Assembly: GCA_047626155.1 (NCBI GenBank)
Contig: JBLHRR010000004.1
Span: 42,165-106,164, forward strand
DNA: 64,000 bases
DNA from: CALGLS01 sp047626155
GTDB taxonomy: Bacteria; Bacteroidota; Bacteroidia; Chitinophagales; Saprospiraceae
Direction: 5' to 3'
The notes under the pieces: generated by a model
What the model saw: only the letters and a program-made list of their open reading frames with translations
Database searches by the model: none
Told to the model about the DNA's origin: nothing
Shown: positions 16,740 through 24,240 of the stretch, piece after piece
Layout of the letters: every line of letters begins with the position of its first letter
Numbering within the stretch: position 1 is the stretch's first letter
Translations under genes and position numbers: made by a program

Positions 16740-18368
16740 TTACTCGTTCTCAAACAAATCAACAAAGGAAAACTGCCCTCCATCAAATAAGCCCAAATCA
16801 CTTAACTTCAAATTCGGGATCACCAATAAAGCCATGAAAGATAGCGTCATGAAAGGCGCGCGTAAGGAGCAAGACAACTTCCTTTTAGTGAAAGCATCAA
16901 TAGTCGCATATTTTTTAGCTACCTCATAGCCATCAAGGTTAGTCATAATGCCAGCGATAGGAAGCCCTAATACCTGTTCTGAATTTCCATCTATAGCAGC
17001 AATACCTCCTTTGTTTTCAATAATTAGATTAACTGCTTTACAAATCATTTCATCATCGGTTCCAACAGCGATAATATTGTGAGAATCATGACCAACACAA
17101 GAAGCAATAGCTCCTTTTTGCAATCCAAAACCTTGTATAAATGCAACAGCAGGAGGCGCATCTTTATAACGGTTAACAACAGTAAGTTTTAAAACATCTT
17201 TCGCTATATCAGATACCGTATTGTTGTTAGAAACCTTAGGAGTAGTGACAAAAGACTCCGTAATTAATTCTCCATCAATGGCCTTGATGACCTTTATTTT
17301 GTTTCCTGCGGGAGGCAACGCAAAGTCGGTGACCACTTTTGGAGTAGCGTTAAAATTATTTAAGACCATTGAGGGAACCGACTCTAACAAGGTGCTTCCT
17401 TTTTTAGCGACAAGCTGCCCGTTGATGTAGGTTGCCTTTACGTCGAAGTTATATAAGTCATCTACAATGATAAAGTCTGCAGGGTCTCCTTCTTTTAATA
17501 AGCCAACATCCAAGCCATAGTGTTTCACTGGATTAAGGCAGGCGGCTCTTAAGACATCAAATAATTCGCAACCTTTTTTTCGGGCCCTGGCCGCCAATTG
17601 ATTGATGTGTCCGAGAATCAAATCATCGGGGTGCTTGTCGTCGGAGCAGAACATAATTCTATCCGGGTATTTGGGTAGTAAGTCAATCAATGCCTCGAAG
17701 TTTTTAGCAGCGCTTCCTTCCCGGATGATGATGTGCATTCCGTATTCTAGTTTTTCTAATGCTTCCTCATAGGTAAAGCATTCATGGTCGGTGCTGATTC
17801 CTTCCGAGGCATATTGTTGTGCTTTTTCGCCACGGAGTCCTGGGGCATGTCCATCTATGGGTTTACCCACCGCTTTGGCGGCAGCGAGTTTGGCCATAAC
17901 ATCTTCATCTTTGAAAAGTACACCGGGATAATTCATCATTTCGGTGAGGTACTTGATTTCTGGTCGGGCCAATAGTTTTTTTACCTGTTCTACGCCAATG
18001 GTCGCCCCTGCGGTTTCAAAAGTAGTAGCAGGTACACAGGAGGGAGCTCCGAAATTAAATTTGAAGGGCACTTGCAAACCATTGTTAATCATAAAATCGA
18101 CTCCATCGATCCCCAGCACATTAGCTATTTCATGGGGGTCCGAAACCGTAGCCACTGTACCATGAACGACAGCTAAACGTGCAAACTCCGTAGGAATCAG
18201 CATAGAGCTTTCAATATGTACATGTGCATCCACAAAACCGGGCATGATGTAGTTCATACTTTGCCCCTGCTCTCGGGTGATTTTTGCGATCTTTCCATCT
18301 TCTACTTCAATGCAGCCATAGTAGATGGATTTGTTTTCGAGGTCTATGATATTTCCTTTTAATTTCAT
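16740..18368 (-). CDS. ade: Adenine deaminase
   Basis: The 542-residue amidohydrolase converts adenine to hypoxanthine and ammonia. Motifs include the metal-binding FVDAHVHIESSM (H49, H51), TVATVSDPHEIANVLG, DGHAPGLRGEKAQ, STDHECFTYEEALEKL and FCSDDKHPDD, followed by the C-terminal Ade domain (PPAVAFIQGFGLQKGAIASC, CVGHDSHNI). Length is normal for bacterial Ade. The frame can be extended to a TTG at 18377, but the ATG at 18368, giving MKLKGNIIDLE, fits the family start better. It may act with AMP nucleosidase (10560-11333) in adenine salvage. Divergent from the mscS gene across a 386-base region containing an inverted repeat. Confidence 0.93.
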   Translation of the reverse strand: MKLKGNIIDLENKSIYYGCIEVEDGKIAKITREQGQSMNYIMPGFVDAHVHIESSMLIPTEFARLAVVHGTVATVSDPHEIANVLGIDGVDFMINNGLQVPFKFNFGAPSCVPATTFETAGATIGVEQVKKLLARPEIKYLTEMMNYPGVLFKDEDVMAKLAAAKAVGKPIDGHAPGLRGEKAQQYASEGISTDHECFTYEEALEKLEYGMHIIIREGSAAKNFEALIDLLPKYPDRIMFCSDDKHPDDLILGHINQLAARARKKGCELFDVLRAACLNPVKHYGLDVGLLKEGDPADFIIVDDLYNFDVKATYINGQLVAKKGSTLLESVPSMVLNNFNATPKVVTDFALPPAGNKIKVIKAIDGELITESFVTTPKVSNNNTVSDIAKDVLKLTVVNRYKDAPPAVAFIQGFGLQKGAIASCVGHDSHNIIAVGTDDEMICKAVNLIIENKGGIAAIDGNSEQVLGLPIAGIMTNLDGYEVAKKYATIDAFTKRKLSCSLRAPFMTLSFMALLVIPNLKLSDLGLFDGGQFSFVDLFENE

Positions 18369-18418
18369 GTGGGACAAGATATGAGTTAATTTTTTAAAAC
18401 TTAAACGGTTAAAACATT

Positions 18419-18749
18419 AACTTTAACTTCCCACTATCGCTATGATTGCTAAAAGCTAAAGCTGAACAGTTATAAAACTTCTTTATATTACGCCTCGTAA
18501 AAGAATCAGGTTAATGATGTAATCACTAAATATTATTTTCCTAGGGATCGGACAGGCTCGGTTGAATGTCAGTAACTTAAGTTTGAGGAACATTTGAGAA
18601 ATGTGAGGAAGGCTTTCAGAACTTTTACTTTTCTCTTTTTCCTCCCGCGAAGTTCCGAAAGCTCAGACCAAAACACTATCTGACGAACGCTAGTTCAGAA
18701 TTTTCTTTACACGCGTTAATTACGATAGTGGGAAGTTATAGTTAAAGTT
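18419..18749. repeat. 331-bp element bounded by 21-bp inverted repeats
   Basis: The left arm (18419-18439) is aactttaac followed by ttcccactatcg. The right arm (18723-18749) is the same on the other strand with a 6-base insertion. Inside are shorter hairpins: acattt-gag-aaatgt near 18592, and gctttcagaactt pairing with aagttccgaaagc at about 18612-18662. The right arm ends 5 bases before the mscS ATG and the left arm is 50 bases upstream of the ade ATG. It contains no convincing ORF. Candidates are a MITE-like insertion, a divergent operator or a structured leader RNA. Confidence 0.65.
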
Positions 18750-18754
18750 GATTT

Positions 18755-20077
18755 ATGAAAGAACAAATGCAAACGGTACTGTTTACTCTTATGGGACGAG
18801 TAGTCGAGCTGGGACAGGTCGTCGGCGCAGCTCTCATATTGGTGGTTTCCGTTTCTTTATATTGGTTCTTATCCCGAAAGGTACTGCCTCGATATTTTGC
18901 GAGAGAGCGATTTAAGATTAAGCAGGAGCGTTCTATTCATTATGCGTTCTCTTACTTCTTTTTGTTTATAACCCTTATAGCAATGCTATGGAGTATGGGA
19001 CTGGATTTCACTCTTTTTGAGAGTGATTCAATTCAGATACAGCTGCTTACTATATTGAAAGCCCTTTGTATTTTTCAGTTTGCGCGCCTTGCAGATTGGG
19101 TAATTTCTAAAATATTGGTTTACAATTATGAAAAGAATAGATCAAAAGACACTTTATCTTCTAAATCAGTAGGCCTACCCCATGGCAGTAGAAAGGAATT
19201 AGGCAATCGGTCAGTACAATATATCGTCTATCTATTTGCTGTGATATTCGCCATACAAGCTTTTGACATTGACTATACCTTATTCAAATTTGATTTTACG
19301 CCCATTACAATTTCAAGTGTATTGGTTGCCATTTTAATTATCTTGTTGGCGAAGTTATTAGCTTGGATACTGACGCAATTGTTGATGTACAATTACTACC
19401 GAAGAAGGGAAGTGAATGTAGGGTCGCGTTTTGCGGTCAATCAATTATTGAAGTACATCGTCTATGTCATTGCTGTTTTTATCGCCATAGAATCACTAGG
19501 GGTTCGGACAACGGTAATCTGGGGTGGTTTGGCAGCGCTTTTAGTAGGTGTTGGATTAGGACTGCAACAAACCTTTAATGATCTCCTTTCCGGGATACTA
19601 TTGTTATTTGAACGAACGGTAGAGGTCGGTCATGTTGTTCAAGTGGGTGATATGATTGGAAGGGTGAAACGAATTGGCCTAAGAACCTCGATTATAGAAA
19701 CAACAGAAAACATCACCGTTATTGTGCCCAACTCCAAATTGGTAACTGACTCTGTTATTAACTGGTCACATCAGGATGACCGGGCGCGTTTTACACTGTC
19801 TATTGGAGTTGCTTATGGCTCGGACACCGCTTTAGTGAAAAAAATACTATTACAAGTGGCGACAGACAATATTTATGTTTTGGGCAAGCCCCTGCCTATC
19901 GTTCGTTTTGTAGGTTTTGGAGATTCTTCCTTAGACTTTCAATTGTTAGTATGGTCTCGTAATTTTATTGTTATAGAAGACATTAAAAGTGATTTGCGTT
20001 TTGAAATTGATCGGCTGTTTCGAGAAAACGATGTGGTCATTCCATTCCCGCAAAGGGATGTTTGGATGAAAAAATAG
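18755..20077 (+). CDS. Mechanosensitive ion channel family protein (MscS type)
   Basis: The 440-residue protein has about five transmembrane helices: one near the N-terminus, two at about 65-120 and two at about 150-245. These are followed by the MscS pore helix and beta domain. The pore-helix signature GGLAALLVGVGLGLQQTFNDL leads into LSGILLLFERTVEVGHVVQVG and the beta-domain motif VKRIGLRTSIIETTENITVIVPNSKLV. The family opens under membrane tension to release solutes during hypoosmotic shock. The extra N-terminal helices make it longer than E. coli MscS (286 residues). It has its own promoter region inside or next to the inverted-repeat element. The convergent neighbour ends 13 bases downstream. 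Confidence 0.9.
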   Translation: MKEQMQTVLFTLMGRVVELGQVVGAALILVVSVSLYWFLSRKVLPRYFARERFKIKQERSIHYAFSYFFLFITLIAMLWSMGLDFTLFESDSIQIQLLTILKALCIFQFARLADWVISKILVYNYEKNRSKDTLSSKSVGLPHGSRKELGNRSVQYIVYLFAVIFAIQAFDIDYTLFKFDFTPITISSVLVAILIILLAKLLAWILTQLLMYNYYRRREVNVGSRFAVNQLLKYIVYVIAVFIAIESLGVRTTVIWGGLAALLVGVGLGLQQTFNDLLSGILLLFERTVEVGHVVQVGDMIGRVKRIGLRTSIIETTENITVIVPNSKLVTDSVINWSHQDDRARFTLSIGVAYGSDTALVKKILLQVATDNIYVLGKPLPIVRFVGFGDSSLDFQLLVWSRNFIVIEDIKSDLRFEIDRLFRENDVVIPFPQRDVWMKK

Positions 20078-20089
20078 GCTGTAACGAGT

Positions 20090-22342
20090 TTAGTCATTAA
20101 TATTAAATAAAGAGTCTAGAGCGCCCTCCGTAAAAAGCCCTCCATCCTTTGGCTTTACAGACCTCAGTTCCTGAATACGTTCCTCCGTCAAGTCTGCCCC
20201 ACCAAAGTCTTCGCTAGTCATAAAAGCATTTCTCAGAAATGTAACAATAGATAAAACATCCTGATTACTCAGGTCAGGGTTATGACCAATACCCGGCATC
20301 ACTGAATTGAATTCGTAACGTTTCCCTTGAATATGAATCGGACCTTCAAGGCCATGTAACAGAATAGCTGCAAGCCGATCTGTGGAGCCTTTTACATAAT
20401 CAGAATCGTATAAAGGCGGAGCTGCATTTTCCATCCCATGGCCATCTTCACTATGACATACGGCGCAGTATTGGCGATAGAGCTCCAGTCCTTTTTGGCG
20501 TTTATCTCCGTAAGGATTATTTTCTGCGGGGAGCAATTCTTTGTTTGGCTTTTCTTCCTCAATATTAGTGAGTAAATCATAGCCAATTCTGGTCCAGGCA
20601 GTTGTGTCTTTTTGTTCGATGCTTTTTATGAATGCAGCTTCCTGACCAGCGAGCGCACTGAAACTTAATTCTGCAAATGAATAGTTATCGGGATAACGCT
20701 TATTCAATTTTTGATGGAATAAAAACGCGGATTCAATTGAAGTCACTTGGGGTTTATAACCTGAAGCGAGATAGAGATCAATTTTTAGATTGTTTAAATT
20801 AAAAAGATGATTGGCAAGATCTGTGATTTCATTTTTATCAACATTGTCAAGTCGACCTAAGAGATGAAAGGCCAAGCCGGATAAGACCTCCTGATCTTTA
20901 TAAATGACCTTTTCTAATAAAGGAAAAGAAAGTCTGCCCAAGCCCTCTAAAGCCCACAGCGCATGAACCTGTTCAATGCTAAAATCAGGTTGTTTTAATT
21001 TTCCATCTAAAAGAGGAACTGCATCAAATATTTGATTTTGAACAATCAGTTGCTGCGCTTTATCTCTTAGCCATACATTTGGATGATTCAATTTTCCAAC
21101 GAGATCTAAAATGTCATTTTCATCAAGAACAGGAAGATCCTTTTTGTTGTGATTTTGAGGAAGGACCTTCAGTATCCGGCCCATTCGTACAATGGTATCC
21201 AACTGTTGTTCTTCAATTAAATTACGCAGATAAGGAGACATGTAAGCACGGTGTTGGATAACTCCCTTATGCAAATCCACAATATACAAAGCGCCCTCTG
21301 GCCCATTATATAAATTAACCGGACGAAAAGCGACATCAGTAGAAGCAATAAATTCTTTATCGGCCAAAGCGTGTACGCCACTTATTTTTTCCTGGTCATA
21401 ATTGATGATGTTTCGTTTTATAAGATTTCCTTCTGGGAAACATACGAAGCTATTTTTATCGAAATCAGGACCTAATAATCCTCCTTGATAAATAACCGGC
21501 CCGCAGGATGAAGTTCCGTGAGTGGGTTTCCCTTCCTCATCTAAAACTCCTTCAATGTAGCCCCGATTGATAGCCGGAGCATGCAGGGGATATATGCGTT
21601 GATCTGTAACAATCTGTTGGCGGAGGCTATGTTTTGGTCGGAGGAACTTATTGTGTTCTGCTGCTTTTGGCAAAACGAAGTCACCTTGAAATTGGTTGGA
21701 ATTGTCGTTATAAAATAACCGACCGAGGTGATCTTTTGTCAAACCCCACTGACCTCTGTAAATGGTTTGATCCTTTATCCATTGTCCGTCTTGTCTTTGG
21801 TAGCGAGCGTTAGAGCGGGCGCTGTAAATCCAATTATCTATGTTCATCGTCAGTGCATTTGCCTGATGTTCTATGTTGCCGACCTGAACGTAAGAAGAAT
21901 CTACTAAGACCTTATTGCCGGCTTGGTCATTTTTTATTTCTACAAACCATAGCTTTGGCGGCTCTGCATAAAGTAAACCTCCATAGGCAAGGAGCATGGC
22001 CCGTGGAGCAATAAGGCTATCCAGAAAAGTAATTGTCTTATCCATCCGACCATTTTTGTTCTGGTCTTCCAAAATTAGAATTCGTCCTGTTGGATCCTCT
22101 TCTCCTTTACCGTTAATGTCTGCCATGTAACCAGGGAGTTCTAAAACCCATATTCTTCCCTGATAGTCAAAATCAATAACCATGGGAGCTATGAGTAGCG
22201 GTTCTGAGGCAACGGGGTGAAGTTGAAAACCAGCCTGAATTTGGTAAGAATTTAAATTGATTTCTTTTTCGGAGAGCGTTGTGTTAGTACAGTTAGAAAG
22301 AAAGACCAGTAGGAATAGTAAATATATTGTTATGTTTTTCAT
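20090..22342 (-). CDS. Lipoprotein dehydrogenase with HEAT-like region and C-terminal cytochrome c domain (PVC-type)
   Basis: The 750-residue protein starts with a lipoprotein signal whose lipobox is FLSNC (Cys18). Residues about 35-390 form a propeller dehydrogenase region (LIAPMVIDFDYQGRIWVLELPGYM, GALYIVDLHKGVIQHRAYMSPY). A helical HEAT-like section (about 400-590) follows, then a class I cytochrome c domain with CAVCH at 626-630 and a likely Met682 ligand in VMPGIG. This is the PVC-type membrane-bound dehydrogenase architecture seen in Planctomycetes and Bacteroidota; substrates are mostly unknown, probably sugars or glycosides. The upstream gene encodes a double DUF1080 protein, so the pair may oxidise and cleave a carbohydrate outside the cytoplasm (inference). 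Confidence 0.82.
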   Translation of the reverse strand: MKNITIYLLFLLVFLSNCTNTTLSEKEINLNSYQIQAGFQLHPVASEPLLIAPMVIDFDYQGRIWVLELPGYMADINGKGEEDPTGRILILEDQNKNGRMDKTITFLDSLIAPRAMLLAYGGLLYAEPPKLWFVEIKNDQAGNKVLVDSSYVQVGNIEHQANALTMNIDNWIYSARSNARYQRQDGQWIKDQTIYRGQWGLTKDHLGRLFYNDNSNQFQGDFVLPKAAEHNKFLRPKHSLRQQIVTDQRIYPLHAPAINRGYIEGVLDEEGKPTHGTSSCGPVIYQGGLLGPDFDKNSFVCFPEGNLIKRNIINYDQEKISGVHALADKEFIASTDVAFRPVNLYNGPEGALYIVDLHKGVIQHRAYMSPYLRNLIEEQQLDTIVRMGRILKVLPQNHNKKDLPVLDENDILDLVGKLNHPNVWLRDKAQQLIVQNQIFDAVPLLDGKLKQPDFSIEQVHALWALEGLGRLSFPLLEKVIYKDQEVLSGLAFHLLGRLDNVDKNEITDLANHLFNLNNLKIDLYLASGYKPQVTSIESAFLFHQKLNKRYPDNYSFAELSFSALAGQEAAFIKSIEQKDTTAWTRIGYDLLTNIEEEKPNKELLPAENNPYGDKRQKGLELYRQYCAVCHSEDGHGMENAAPPLYDSDYVKGSTDRLAAILLHGLEGPIHIQGKRYEFNSVMPGIGHNPDLSNQDVLSIVTFLRNAFMTSEDFGGADLTEERIQELRSVKPKDGGLFTEGALDSLFNIND

Positions 22343-22455
22343 GAATTTATATCAATTTTTTTTGAGTAAGATAGCTCAAATGGGTTCCACTTAAACGGGA
22401 GAGTTATTGATCCTTAATTCCTTAGTGTAATACGTGTGTACACAGTAGTTAGCTC

Positions 22456-23841
22456 TTATTTTGGTAAAACCTTTATTTTAATACTTCTGAAAGAAACTTG
22501 ATTCCCATGGTCTTGTAGTAGAATGTGTCCTGTCTTTATCTGATTAAAATTATTTTTATCAGCAAATTTACTATGGTCTATCAGCGCTTTGAAAGCCTGC
22601 TCTGTTCGATCATAGCTGATTGTTTTATAACCGTTGAGCCAGTGTTCGATACGATTGTCTGTTACAACTATTCGTGCCTGGTTCCATTTTCCAATTCCTG
22701 TGAAGCCGATAGAATGGCCGGGCCGACTTAGGTTTTCAGCCGGGATGAGGTCATATAAAGATGCTAGTGTTCGGTTTCCTTTAATCCCCTTTTTTGCATC
22801 GGGGTGATTCTGATCATCGAGTATTTGGTATTCCAAGCCTATGGACTTTCCGATTTCTTCATTCAGTTCGGGATCTATAAAATATTTAATACCGCTATTA
22901 GCTCCTTTGGCTATTTTGAATTCTACCTTTAACTCAAAGCTTTGAAATTTTTCTTTGCTGATGATATCTCCTCCTGGTATTATAGATTCCATACCTTCTG
23001 ATGGCATTACAGTCAAAGTCTCTTCATTGATATTCCAGCCCGTTTTTGGAAAGGCATCTCCTTTTATAGAACGCCAGTTTTCGCTACTTTTTCCATCCCA
23101 TAGCAATCGCCAGCCTTCTTGTTTTTCTGATTTAGTTAATGTATTAGCGACAAAGTTTTCTTCAGGAACTGTATGATTTATTTCTTTTCGATGTTGTTGT
23201 AAATTTGTTGTTATAATATTTATATTTCGCCAACGAACTTCTTTGTCTTTTAGTTCTGGTTTCCAAATGCTGTGTACTTGCAAACCGATGAAACCTTCTG
23301 AGGTTAAGTCATCAACGATATTAGCAGTGTTAACTCCATTGAGCCAGACTCGAATGTCGTTTCCAATAGCCTCTATGCGCAAATGATTCCACTGGTTTTG
23401 CCGAAAGGCCTTTCTGCCTGGCTCATTTCTCGAAAGCGGATACAACCAGCCCCGACGCGACTCATCATAAATGCCTCCGGTATATGCCCTGGGAGAAGGA
23501 TCTATTTCAACCTGATAGCCATGTACGGTTCCTTCATGATAGGAAGGAATACTTTGACTCCGGATTTGAATCCCTGAATTTAGTAAAGAGTCAACTTTTA
23601 CTTCCAGTTCTAAAATAAAGTCACCATACATTTTCTTTGTGCAGAGAAAGCTATTGGGTGTTTTCATTTTTGAAATGCCAACAATTTCTTCTCCTTCGAT
23701 TTTGTATGGAGCTGTCCCATTTTTTATTTCCCAGTTCTCCAAGTTTTGGTTATTGAACAAAGGGGTCCAGTCCAGACTTTGTTGAGCGATTAAAAAATAG
23801 TTGCTGATTAAAATTATGAATAAAACCTTTACTGCTTTCAT
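22456..23841 (-). CDS. Secreted protein with two DUF1080 (3-keto-disaccharide hydrolase) domains
   Basis: The 461-residue protein has a signal peptide (1-19, LIAQQ). Two concanavalin-like DUF1080 domains follow. The first, about 25-215, has DWTPLFNNQNLENWEIKNG, ELEVKVDSLLNSGIQIRS and RRGWLYPL. The second, about 240-460, has GWRLLWDGKSSENWRSIKG, EFKIAKGANSGIKYFIDP and YDLIPAENLSRPG. Each has the pattern FNNQNLxxW / WDGKSSENW typical of the family, whose characterised members bind or hydrolyse 3-keto-glycosides. It lies 113 bases upstream of the cytochrome-linked dehydrogenase, which could generate a 3-keto substrate (inference). Tandem duplication within one chain is notable because many homologues have a single domain. 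Confidence 0.85.
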   Translation of the reverse strand: MKAVKVLFIILISNYFLIAQQSLDWTPLFNNQNLENWEIKNGTAPYKIEGEEIVGISKMKTPNSFLCTKKMYGDFILELEVKVDSLLNSGIQIRSQSIPSYHEGTVHGYQVEIDPSPRAYTGGIYDESRRGWLYPLSRNEPGRKAFRQNQWNHLRIEAIGNDIRVWLNGVNTANIVDDLTSEGFIGLQVHSIWKPELKDKEVRWRNINIITTNLQQHRKEINHTVPEENFVANTLTKSEKQEGWRLLWDGKSSENWRSIKGDAFPKTGWNINEETLTVMPSEGMESIIPGGDIISKEKFQSFELKVEFKIAKGANSGIKYFIDPELNEEIGKSIGLEYQILDDQNHPDAKKGIKGNRTLASLYDLIPAENLSRPGHSIGFTGIGKWNQARIVVTDNRIEHWLNGYKTISYDRTEQAFKALIDHSKFADKNNFNQIKTGHILLQDHGNQVSFRSIKIKVLPK

Positions 23842-23920
23842 GTCTTGCTTTAGAGTGATGTAAAAGAACCGTTAACCTATTTCACAAAGTCTTAAAGATA
23901 ACTTACTTTTATTTCTTTTA

Positions 23921-23990
23921 AGAAACAACGAAAAAATAGCTTAGACCACTGCTCTCGCCAAAAGCGGGAGCAGTGGTTCTTTGTCTAAAC
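23921..23990 (+). repeat. Degenerate short member of the palindromic element family (copy D)
   Basis: The left end aacaacgaaaaaata matches the left end of copies A-C. It is followed by a perfect stem, ccactgctc with gagcagtgg, and outer ttagac with gtctaa. The stem resembles that of copy A, but the loop core gaccaNagggagagtg is missing, as though internally deleted. The right end is not well conserved. Confidence 0.5.
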
Positions 23991-24103
23991 CCACCTGACT
24001 GGAACGGACTGGTTTAAGTATTTATACCCTTAACTTCCTCTCCCTATGAATGAAGAGCAAATCCCTTTTTTTCAAAAAAAGGTAAAGGGATGAAACCATC
24101 GAA

Positions 24104-24160
24104 AATAAAAAAGGGGTTTAAGTATCTGATTTGCAACTACTTAAACCCATTTTTTGTTTT
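24104..24160 (-). terminator. Terminator after the CotH gene (works in both directions)
   Basis: gggtttaagta (24114-24124) and tacttaaaccc (24138-24148) form a perfect 11-bp stem. On the minus strand it is followed by ccttttttatttt, and on the plus strand by attttttgttttt. Confidence 0.8.
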
Positions 24161-24240
24161 TATAGAAATAGTATCTTTTTTTACTAAGCGGCCATATTTT
24201 CGCTTTTGACAATTAGAACCACTAGATGAAAAGCTAGATA

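Larger units (their letters stand above)
23842..24240. other. Intergenic region with degenerate repeat and terminator
   Basis: This region lies upstream of the double DUF1080 gene and downstream of the CotH gene. It holds the degenerate palindromic element at 23921-23990, a small palindrome cctttttttcaaaaaaagg near 24064-24082, and the terminator listed separately. I see no ORF with coding character. Confidence 0.6.

Noticed and set aside
18369..18377. TTG start extending adenine deaminase by three residues.
   Set aside because: The ATG at 18368 gives the normal family N-terminus.
24038..24048. String ctctccctatg, identical to part of the loop core of element copy B on the plus strand.
   Set aside because: No paired stem or element ends surround it in the right orientation; an 11-base match alone is weak.
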